The notes below the pieces were generated by a model. The model worked only from the letters and a program-made list of their open reading frames with translations. It was not told the DNA's origin and searched no databases. The position numbers and the translations under genes are program-made. A stretch of DNA of 36,993 nucleotides from Bacteriovorax stolpii. GTDB taxonomy: Bacteria > Bdellovibrionota > Bacteriovoracia > Bacteriovoracales > Bacteriovoracaceae. This document shows, piece by piece, positions 29,707-36,993 of the stretch. Location of the stretch: positions 1 through 36,993 of the forward strand of contig CAMCZE010000002.1 of NCBI GenBank assembly GCA_945885655.1, read 5' to 3'. The stretch's first letter is position 1. Each line of letters starts with the position of its first letter.

Positions 29707-29733
29707 CTATCGGGAAACGCGGAGCATTCTTTA
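29707..29733 (-). promoter_or_regulatory. Weak sigma-28-like promoter before the nine-gene run
   Basis: Minus strand TAAAGAAT (29733-29726), 11 bp, CCCGATAG (29714-29707): 6 of 8 matches at each box with exact spacing. The -10 ends only 6 bp before the ATG, so a transcript from it would be leaderless and would lose the AGG ribosome site. This makes it doubtful. Confidence 0.25.
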
Positions 29734-29802
29734 GAACCCGACAACCACGGTCAGTTTCCATAAGTATGTTGCTTTTAAAAATACTGTTATCATTTATCGA
29801 AT

Positions 29803-31365
29803 ATGACTAAATATTTATCCTCCATTCATTTACTTTTATTACTCAGCACTGCTTTTTTAAGTTCTGTAACATTAAACGATAACTTCCTAGTGCCAAAATG
29901 GATGGGTCTCTACTCTCTGACATTATGCACTCTTTTTTCATTTTTATTTTCGTCGCTTAAATTTCCTCGATTCGATCGCTTTTCAGGGTCATTGCTTATC
30001 CTATTAACCACTCTTTCTTTGATTCATTTCTTTAACCAAAAACAACCTTTCTATTTGCCTGCATTCTTAGACATCATCACGTTTGTCGTATTGTTTTTGT
30101 TCTTTTTTAATTATTTTTTAAAAGACCCCCTCTCCTCTGGAAAATGGTTATTGCATTTATTTGTTTATATTAGTTTTCCTGCTCTTGTTTTTTCGCTCAT
30201 CACATTCATTTTTTCAAGTGATCGTTTTTTTCAAAGATCAGACTATATCTTTTCTTTTTTTGGGAACGCCAACATGGCCGCCCAATATTTTTCATTGGTT
30301 TTTTGCTGCCTTTTGCTCATAAAGCCAACTGAAAAAAACAAACTCCTATATAGAAGTTATTTTTTCTTAGTTCTAATTTATTTAATCATGCTTCAGTGTC
30401 GTTCTGTACTTCTGGCCGTGATATTAATAAGCTTCTTGCATTTTGTGATAAATTCCAAGGCCAGTCGAAATAAGATTTTTTGTTTTTTATTTCTCGTTCC
30501 CATCCCCTTTGTGATGATGGCCTATTTCAGCTATAAGAAATTTTCATTCAAGGAAAATACACTCTTAGGCCGCATAGAGATTTGGTCATCAACCTTAGAG
30601 ATGATCGCAGATAAAGTATTTCTCGGTTGGGGAGCCTCTAGTTTTGAATTTTCGTTTATGTCTTATAACAGGAATTCATTTGATCATGAGATATTCAATA
30701 CTCCGCATAATGAGTTTCTAAGGATTGCAGTGGAATACGGACTTCCCTTCTGCCTATTCCTTTTATTTTTTATTGGATCTGTACTTAAAAAATTTTTCAC
30801 CTCTAAAATCGTCACAAAAAATGAAAAAAAATTTATTGTTTATTTTATCGTCTTATTTAGTATCGAATCTTTTTTCCAATTTCCTCTCATGCTCTCCTAT
30901 TCATTTCTTAGCATCACGGCCGTATTGGCCTATGTCGTTTGTCGATCCTTTACATCCGTTCCTCTAAATAAAAAGATCTTACTTGGACCTCTTGTTGCCT
31001 TAATCTTTTTTTTCAGCAGTGGCATTTTTTTAAAAATATATTCAGGATACTATCAAACTCACGCCCAATCTTACCTAGAAAGCAAAAATGCATGCGAGTA
31101 TTATCCTTTAAATTGGAAGGCCTGTATTCAAAAGGGCAGAATAGAAATGAGACAACATGAGTTTAAGAAGGCCGAAGAAACCTATCATAAGTTGTTACAA
31201 ATATCGCCATCACACTTTCCTACTTTGACAGCACTTGGCGAACTTTATTATTCTACTCAAAACCAGGACAAACTATGCTCAACTCTTTCTAAATATAAAA
31301 CCCAGCTGAAGAATGGAAAGTCACCGATCATACAATATTATGAAAATGCGTGTTTAAAAAAATGA
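29803..31365 (+). CDS. O-antigen ligase/polymerase-like membrane protein with TPR tail
   Basis: The 520-residue protein has about ten to twelve hydrophobic helices up to residue 410 and a soluble C-terminal part with TPR-like helices (FKKAEETYHKLLQISPSHFPTLTALGELYY). The Wzy_C (O-antigen ligase) signature is present: LGRIEIWSSTLEMI, FLGWGASSFEF, then TPHNEFLRIAVEYGLP with the conserved H-N-x-x-L and E-x-G. Members either ligate O-antigen to lipid A core, polymerise polysaccharide units or glycosylate pilins; the TPR tail does not decide between these. The DNA is markedly rich in T runs. No ribosome site precedes the ATG. The 3' end overlaps the matrixin gene by 12 bp. Confidence 0.82.
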   Translation: MTKYLSSIHLLLLLSTAFLSSVTLNDNFLVPKWMGLYSLTLCTLFSFLFSSLKFPRFDRFSGSLLILLTTLSLIHFFNQKQPFYLPAFLDIITFVVLFLFFFNYFLKDPLSSGKWLLHLFVYISFPALVFSLITFIFSSDRFFQRSDYIFSFFGNANMAAQYFSLVFCCLLLIKPTEKNKLLYRSYFFLVLIYLIMLQCRSVLLAVILISFLHFVINSKASRNKIFCFLFLVPIPFVMMAYFSYKKFSFKENTLLGRIEIWSSTLEMIADKVFLGWGASSFEFSFMSYNRNSFDHEIFNTPHNEFLRIAVEYGLPFCLFLLFFIGSVLKKFFTSKIVTKNEKKFIVYFIVLFSIESFFQFPLMLSYSFLSITAVLAYVVCRSFTSVPLNKKILLGPLVALIFFFSSGIFLKIYSGYYQTHAQSYLESKNACEYYPLNWKACIQKGRIEMRQHEFKKAEETYHKLLQISPSHFPTLTALGELYYSTQNQDKLCSTLSKYKTQLKNGKSPIIQYYENACLKK

Positions 31366-32094
31366 TTTAAGCCAAGAGAATATCTTTTTTAAAAAACCTA
31401 AAATGAGTCCTACAGAAAGAGAAACCATATTATTTGAACCAGATACTTGAATCATTCCACAACCAACTCCGGAGGCGGAAGTTGATTTTGATTCTTGAAA
31501 TGCCAATGGAGAAATATATCCACTCACTTGCCGACTTTGAGTTTCATTAAAGGCTTGATCCATACCTTGAGTATCATCCTCATCAAGCCCATAATAAGGA
31601 TTTTGAAGTACGGGGGCCATAACAGCTTTATTCACACTTGAGTGGTCTAAACCCATGGTGTGTCCAAGTTCGTGCGTAATGGTCGTATAAAGATGATCCA
31701 TATCCCGATTAAGATAATGTCCCCCGTTAATCACAATTTCAGTTTTAGCGAAGTAGGGACCATTGGTGTAGCGGATAGCAACGGCCAAGACTGAGTTCGC
31801 GTCCATTCCTGTTTCGGCAGCAAAATTTGTGGACCATCGAATGATGTTGGAGGTAGCAGCACTTGATCCCGATGTTACAAAATTCCAAATGGAAAGTCCT
31901 GTTTCAGATTCCCATTCATTCATGGACTTTTTTGTAATAACTTCAAGATTTTCTTTTCGGATGGGATCTCCATCCACTACTGTCATAGAGATAGGAAATT
32001 CAGACCAATAAAATCCATTTTTGAAGTCACTGGTAAGATTAAAACTCCAAGCTTTTGTCGATAGAAACGATAAAACAAAAAATAATTTCCACAT
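31354..32094 (-). CDS. Secreted matrixin-type metalloprotease with a C-terminal anchor or sorting segment
   Basis: The 246-residue protein has a Sec signal (about 18 residues) and a metzincin zinc site H141-E-L-G-H145-T-M-G-L-D-H151, with a matrixin-like arrangement around ITHELGHTMGLDHSSVNKAVM that includes the Met-turn candidate AVMAP. The C-terminus has G211-C212 followed by about 12 residues, a hydrophobic segment (MVSLSVGLILGFL) and a lysine-bearing aromatic end (KKIFSWLKSFF). That layout resembles C-terminal Gly-Cys sorting signals such as MYXO-CTERM. AGGAAG precedes the ATG. It lies 30 bp after a small secreted-protein gene and probably shares its promoter. Confidence 0.85.
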   Translation of the reverse strand: MWKLFFVLSFLSTKAWSFNLTSDFKNGFYWSEFPISMTVVDGDPIRKENLEVITKKSMNEWESETGLSIWNFVTSGSSAATSNIIRWSTNFAAETGMDANSVLAVAIRYTNGPYFAKTEIVINGGHYLNRDMDHLYTTITHELGHTMGLDHSSVNKAVMAPVLQNPYYGLDEDDTQGMDQAFNETQSRQVSGYISPLAFQESKSTSASGVGCGMIQVSGSNNMVSLSVGLILGFLKKIFSWLKSFF

Positions 32095-32124
32095 AGATTT
32101 TCTTCCTGAAAAACTTTTTAGTGT

Positions 32125-32430
32125 CTATATACTTTCTAGAGAACAAATTTTTCCATTCCGAAGTTGAACACGGTAGTCCTCACCACGTTTAAGTTCGAAA
32201 GGTCCATTCTGTAAAACATCCACCATTATTTGTTTTTGTTCTTCACCTTTACGCATTTGACTGATGCTAAAGATCACTTTATTAGCGGAGAAGACACTAC
32301 TTGGTCCCGAGGGTTCAATAACCTCCTTAACCTCACCTTCAAACTGAATTGGGCAATCAGCATTTTGAACAGTCACCATTGACCATGAAAACTGTGTGAC
32401 CAGTGCCAATATAACAATGAGAAATGACAT
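32125..32430 (-). CDS. Small exported protein of unknown function
   Basis: The 101-residue product starts with a Sec signal (MSFLIVILALVTQFSWS). The mature part is about 84 residues, beta-rich, with two cysteines (in NADCPIQF and GKICSLE) that could form a disulfide. AAGGAG precedes the ATG. It is the first gene ahead of the matrixin, so an inhibitor, propeptide-like chaperone or co-secreted partner of that protease is possible but unproven. Upstream lie a strong leader hairpin and a sigma-54-like promoter. Confidence 0.65.
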   Translation of the reverse strand: MSFLIVILALVTQFSWSMVTVQNADCPIQFEGEVKEVIEPSGPSSVFSANKVIFSISQMRKGEEQKQIMVDVLQNGPFELKRGEDYRVQLRNGKICSLESI

Positions 32431-32444
32431 GCCTTACTCCTTGG

Positions 32445-32480
32445 CCTGAAATAGCGGATTTCCTTACCCGCCTTTTCAGG
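32445..32480 (-). promoter_or_regulatory. Leader hairpin at the 5' end of the small protein-matrixin transcript
   Basis: On the minus strand the arms CCTGAAAAGGCGG (32480-32468) and CCGCTATTTCAGG (32457-32445) pair over 13 positions with one A-A mismatch and one G-U pair, around a 10-nt loop containing AAGGA. There is no U tract, so it is not a terminator. The 5' base is within a base of the start predicted from the sigma-54-like promoter. Confidence 0.6.
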
Positions 32481-32488
32481 AATAGTAA

Positions 32489-32506
32489 TTGCACGACGGA
32501 TGCCAA
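32489..32506 (-). promoter_or_regulatory. Sigma-54-like promoter for the small secreted protein and matrixin
   Basis: Minus strand TTGGCA (32506-32501) and TGCAA (32493-32489) place the GG and GC pairs exactly 10 bp apart. Relative to the consensus the -24 is excellent apart from T for the C after TTGGCA, and the -12 has G for the first T of TTGC. The predicted start is about 32479, roughly 49 nt before the ATG. Confidence 0.5.
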
Positions 32507-32573
32507 AATATGGGATGGGCCAAATATGCTTTTTTACGAGGAAGACAGGGATGGTCGGGGACAAAAAGGACAT

Positions 32574-32611
32574 TTAAAAAAACAAAGGGCACCACTTTGG
32601 ATGCCCTTTGT
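32574..32611 (-). terminator. Rho-independent terminator of groESL
   Basis: On the minus strand ACAAAGGGCA (32611-32602) pairs perfectly with TGCCCTTTGT (32591-32582) across a 10-nt loop, followed by a run of about seven T. It lies 28 bp after the groEL stop. It is the only clear intrinsic terminator in the window. Confidence 0.9.
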
Positions 32612-32638
32612 CGTTAGTTCAATTTGGTAAGGGACAAA

Positions 32639-34306
<1,668 letters not shown>

Positions 34307-34320
34307 TTAGGAAAAAATTT

Positions 34321-34611
34321 TTAGTTTTGAAAAACACCAAGGATTTCGTCTTCTTTCATGATGATATAGTTGACACCTTCTACCTTAACTTCTGTTCCGG
34401 AATATTTTCCGAAAAGAACTTTGTCACCCTTCTTAACATCAAGAGCTTTTACTGAACCATCTTGTAGACGGTAACCAGTTCCAACTGCAACAACCTCACC
34501 TTGAGCAGGTTTTTCTTTATGGTTGTCGGGAATGATAATTCCACCAGCGGTTTTAGTTTCTTCCTCAACTCTTTTGATAAGAACACGGTCTTGAAGTGGT
34601 TTAACTGTCAT
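34321..34611 (-). CDS. groES: Co-chaperonin GroES
   Basis: The 96-residue protein is a full-length Gro[17 protein letters not shown], the mobile loop [42 protein letters not shown] and the C-terminal EDEILGV. It caps GroEL during folding. GGAGG precedes the ATG by 5-6 nt. A sigma-70 promoter is seen about 70-100 bp upstream; no CIRCE (HrcA) inverted repeat is present, so heat regulation, if any, is by another route. Confidence 0.97.
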   Translation of the reverse strand: MTVKPLQDRVLIKRVEEETKTAGGIIIPDNHKEKPAQGEVVAVGTGYRLQDGSVKALDVKKGDKVLFGKYSGTEVKVEGVNYIIMKEDEILGVFQN

Positions 34612-34980
34612 AGATCCTCCAAATAAATTTAATAATCACGCCTAGCATTACGCCTTATTGATAAAACAATGTGCCACCACAATGTAATGTCGAACCCATG
34701 AGTGTCAAGGCTAGTTAAGTAAAAAAAAATTCAGTATCTGGAAGTACTGGATAACCCTTGAGAGGCGACTATTAGCGTCTAAGCTCGTTAATCAATAGAT
34801 CCCAAACTCTGTGCTTAGCAAAAAAATGCAAAAAATTCCTGATCAGTTTACTTTTGCCTAGCATATTTTGCCGCACAATCATTAATCAAAACACGATCTT
34901 ACAAAGATTTAAGATACAAATTTTAAAACCGACTAGTTTTCACGCTACAATTGTAAGAGAAGCATTCCTAAGGATGGTCA
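34612..34980. other. 369-bp intergenic region between groES and the lipoprotein gene
   Basis: This is the only gap over 300 bp. It holds the groESL promoter, a perfect 10-bp palindrome TACAATTGTA (34946-34955) about 25 bp before the lipoprotein ATG whose left half is also a -10-like TACAAT, and two copies of GCCTAGCAT (near 34641 and 34856). I see no convincing gene, RNA structure or operator for HrcA. Confidence 0.6.
34681..34708 (-). promoter_or_regulatory. Sigma-70-type promoter of groESL
   Basis: Minus strand TTGACA (34708-34703, perfect) and TACATT (34686-34681) are separated by 16 bp. The predicted start near 34674 gives a leader of about 63 nt. The upstream CTTGAC also resembles a heat-shock -35, but no CCCCAT-type -10 follows. 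Confidence 0.55.
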
Positions 34981-35490
34981 ATGCTCACCAAAATGTTAAA
35001 ACAAAAGCTATGTCCCCTGTTCTCATTGGCCTTGGCCTTTGGGTGTGGGAAAAAAATTAGCGAAGTGGAAGCAGGGCCAGTCCCCACCAGCATTAATCAG
35101 GCCCAAGAACTTGACCCTCTCCTTATTTTAGAACTCATTGAAAAACAAGGCGTAAAAAAATCATTCACTATTCCAAGGGATGGGATTTTTAAGTTGCCTG
35201 CGAAACTTTTTATACAAAGTGGAAGAGGCCCGGGGCGACGAGTAAGTATTACCTATAATAAAGAAGCTGGTCCAGATAACATTTATGAATTTAAGTGCAC
35301 TTATCGCTCAAGAACTGAAGTAGATAATCTACCCCTTCAAAACTGCACTGATTCTTTAGGTAGGGACTATGGTGATGTTTCAGATGAAGTTTTCACTTTA
35401 GATCAAGGCAAACAAGTTGAAATGAATCTTCTTAATCCAAACGGATCAGATCTTGAGATCCACGCCTGGTACGAAGTCGAATGGAAATAA
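34981..35490 (+). CDS. Small lipoprotein of unknown function
   Basis: The 169-residue protein has a lipoprotein-type signal ending LAFG-C22, followed by GKK and a flexible linker. The mature part is beta-rich with two more cysteines (FKCTYRS and LQNCTDS), likely a disulfide. No family is recognised. AAGGA sits 7 nt before the ATG at 34981; a later ATG in frame would shorten the signal. It is monocistronic and converges on the M48 protease gene with an 18-bp gap. Confidence 0.7.
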   Translation: MLTKMLKQKLCPLFSLALAFGCGKKISEVEAGPVPTSINQAQELDPLLILELIEKQGVKKSFTIPRDGIFKLPAKLFIQSGRGPGRRVSITYNKEAGPDNIYEFKCTYRSRTEVDNLPLQNCTDSLGRDYGDVSDEVFTLDQGKQVEMNLLNPNGSDLEIHAWYEVEWK

Positions 35491-35508
35491 TTTTTTAAAT
35501 AATCTTTT

Positions 35509-36993
35509 TTATTTTGTAACCGGTTTAACTGAAGCCGGTAAACGATCGCCCTCGGTGAGCTTATGTAGCCGAGATATGTCCTGTTTATATTCAGGATTTA
35601 ATTCCTCAAATCTTTCTGCATTCACTAAATATCGATACCCCTCCGTAAAATTTACCTCTGCAGTCTTTCTTAAAACTAAAAAATACTCATCCTCAGAAAG
35701 AGATCCCTCATAAAGAGAATAATATTTGCGAAAAAGTCTGAAGTCTTTGAGTTGTGAAATATAAACGAGTGTTTTCCCTTTATCAGCTCCGTGAACTAAA
35801 AAATGATCGATCAGATGAGCATCTCTTTTCTGAACGATGTTAAACATGAGCGTTCTGCCTAATAAACTTGGTCGTGAATTAATTTTGTTTGGGAGTTCTT
35901 TATTTTCAATAATCTCTTCAGCAGTAGATTGTTGAATCAAACGAACATATTTATGGCCCTCCCAATAATGGGCCACCATTATTCCAATACAAACCGCAAA
36001 CATTGCACTCAGTGGCAAGGAAACTTTCCAATTCAGAAAAGAACTAAGATATTTTCTAACCTTTTGAACAGGAGAGATATAAAAGTTAAAAGGTAAATGG
36101 GCATCCACTTTTTCCTGCAACGAGCTGAATCTTACCGAGAGGTCGGGATGAGTAGAAAATACTTTTTTGATCCAGGAATTAATCACACCTTGTTTATGAT
36201 GATGCGTTTTCTTAAGTTTTAAGTATTCTGGCAACTCTTCTGGTTTTGTTAATTTTTCCAAAGCGGATTTAAAAACATTTAAATCAACTCCTAACTCAAT
36301 AACTGCATATGCATCGGCCTCAAACTCGTGGGATCGAATTGTATCAAAGAGAAGGGCATAATTTAGAATGAACCAAATCATACAACAGATCACTGTCACA
36401 ACGGCCATTGCTTTAGAATGAAGAGTCGTATCTTCCCCCCAATATATAAATGCTAAACCAAAAATAAGGAACATTAAAAAACTTGAACCTAATAGAATGG
36501 AAATAAGGTTACGAAGAAGATCAATAACTCTTTTATGAATATGCCTGTTGGCCACATGGCTTAACTCGTGAGCGATCACAGCATCAAACTCCTCCAAAGT
36601 CAGCATTGTTCGCAGGTTTTTCCCGATAAACATTGTCTGATTAGAAAATTTTAGAATTTTTAGACCAACGACAAAAGCATTCTTGATATCAGTTTCAATC
36701 CAGCGTACACGCATATTTGGCATGTGAATTTGTTCTAAGCGTTTACTGATGATCCTAACGTATTCAGGTTCAGTCACTTCCCTATTTGGAATTAATCGCA
36801 ACATAATGATAACTGAACAAATAATGGTTAAAACTGAAACTGAAATGATGTTAAACAATAATCCCAAAAACCAAAAGTTGCCCCAATCATTTTGTACTTC
36901 CCCTTGGAAGGCAAGATTAATGACTGAATAAAGAAGAATGGGCAACATGATCAAAGCAAAACTAACCCTCAGTTCTTTTGTTAATTGCTGACG
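35509..36993 (-). CDS. M48-family membrane zinc metalloprotease, N-terminus outside the window
   Basis: The frame is open to the right edge: codons for RQQLTKELRVSFA precede the TTG at 36954, so the start is not in the window. Visible features are a double-helix membrane segment, a conserved region (VRWIETDIKNAFVVGL), the zinc motif HELSHVANRH followed by helices, and the third ligand region HEFEADAYAV. This is the HtpX/Ste24-type M48 layout, in which the catalytic site faces the cytosol and cleaves damaged membrane proteins. The C-terminal part after about 320 contains an extra membrane helix (VSLPLSAMFAVCIGIMVAHY) and a soluble helical tail of about 150 residues not found in plain HtpX, so it is a longer variant. 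Confidence 0.85.
   Translation of the reverse strand, partial: RQQLTKELRVSFALIMLPILLYSVINLAFQGEVQNDWGNFWFLGLLFNIISVSVLTIICSVIIMLRLIPNREVTEPEYVRIISKRLEQIHMPNMRVRWIETDIKNAFVVGLKILKFSNQTMFIGKNLRTMLTLEEFDAVIAHELSHVANRHIHKRVIDLLRNLISILLGSSFLMFLIFGLAFIYWGEDTTLHSKAMAVVTVICCMIWFILNYALLFDTIRSHEFEADAYAVIELGVDLNVFKSALEKLTKPEELPEYLKLKKTHHHKQGVINSWIKKVFSTHPDLSVRFSSLQEKVDAHLPFNFYISPVQKVRKYLSSFLNWKVSLPLSAMFAVCIGIMVAHYWEGHKYVRLIQQSTAEEIIENKELPNKINSRPSLLGRTLMFNIVQKRDAHLIDHFLVHGADKGKTLVYISQLKDFRLFRKYYSLYEGSLSEDEYFLVLRKTAEVNFTEGYRYLVNAERFEELNPEYKQDISRLHKLTEGDRLPASVKPVTK

Noticed and set aside
32373-32573. 66-codon minus-strand frame before the matrixin operon
   Set aside because: It runs through the sigma-54-like promoter, the leader hairpin and the start of the small secreted protein, so it is probably a chance open frame.
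34641-34865. Two copies of GCCTAGCAT in the groES upstream region
   Set aside because: Nine-base direct repeats 215 bp apart without symmetry or a third copy are too weak to call a site.
34612-34980. CIRCE element or sigma-32 promoter for groESL
   Set aside because: No TTAGCACTC-N9-GAGTGCTAA repeat and no CCCCAT-type -10 are present; a sigma-70-type promoter fits better.

Overview
The window is a gene-dense, AT-rich chromosomal stretch with no rRNA, tRNA, CRISPR array, insertion sequence or phage gene that I can see. Three things point to a Gram-negative predatory lineage of the Bdellovibrionota, most likely Bacteriovorax-like (inference, no database used). First, many envelope genes carry Sec, Tat or lipoprotein signals. 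Second, there are several receiver-like/PilZ-like regulators and sigma-54 signals. Third, there is a rich set of secreted peptidases and cell-wall enzymes. Both edges cut genes: the 3' end of metF at the left and the N-terminus of an M48 membrane protease at the right.

Layout. 1-3800: metF end, a DCC thiol-disulfide protein, a Tat-exported PhoX-type phosphatase overlapping a small 2Fe-2S ferredoxin, and a secreted M14 carboxypeptidase whose ribosome-binding site is predicted to be masked by a hairpin. 3888-8473: a translationally coupled three-gene operon on the minus strand. It encodes an 864-residue protein with a disordered repeat region, a smaller relative with the same kind of ends, and a receiver-TPR protein; a sigma-28-like promoter precedes it. 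8610-13092: MgtE, a bifunctional GDP-mannose pathway enzyme, a possible 21-residue membrane peptide, a PIG-L/LmbE deacetylase and glucosamine-6-phosphate deaminase. 13204-17529: an orphan NtrC-type activator followed at once by a textbook sigma-54 promoter driving two small HTH proteins, a lipoprotein and perhaps an EEP-family hydrolase. 17519-19556: convergent to that, psd, which is divergent from an HtrA protease with overlapping divergent promoters.

19542-29700 is a nine-gene minus-strand run with gaps of at most about 45 bp: three small unknown or secreted proteins, a methyltransferase with a signal peptide, YejA/YejB/YejE-type peptide importer subunits without the ATPase, an L,D-transpeptidase fused to a lysozyme-like domain, and an aminotransferase. 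This looks like a cell-wall remodelling plus peptide-uptake unit, plausible for a predator digesting prey murein (inference). 29803-32430: an O-antigen-ligase/polymerase-like membrane protein, then a small secreted protein and a matrixin-type metalloprotease behind a second sigma-54-like promoter whose transcript would begin with a strong hairpin. 32639-34611: groES-groEL with a clear intrinsic terminator and a sigma-70 promoter. 34981-36993: a lipoprotein and the M48 protease.

The strongest candidates for an undescribed system are the 3888-8473 operon (one canonical and two phosphorylation-dead receivers) and the sigma-54 cassette at 13204-16737. A striking architectural feature is that five of seven convergent gene pairs overlap at their 3' ends, leaving no room for ordinary terminators.
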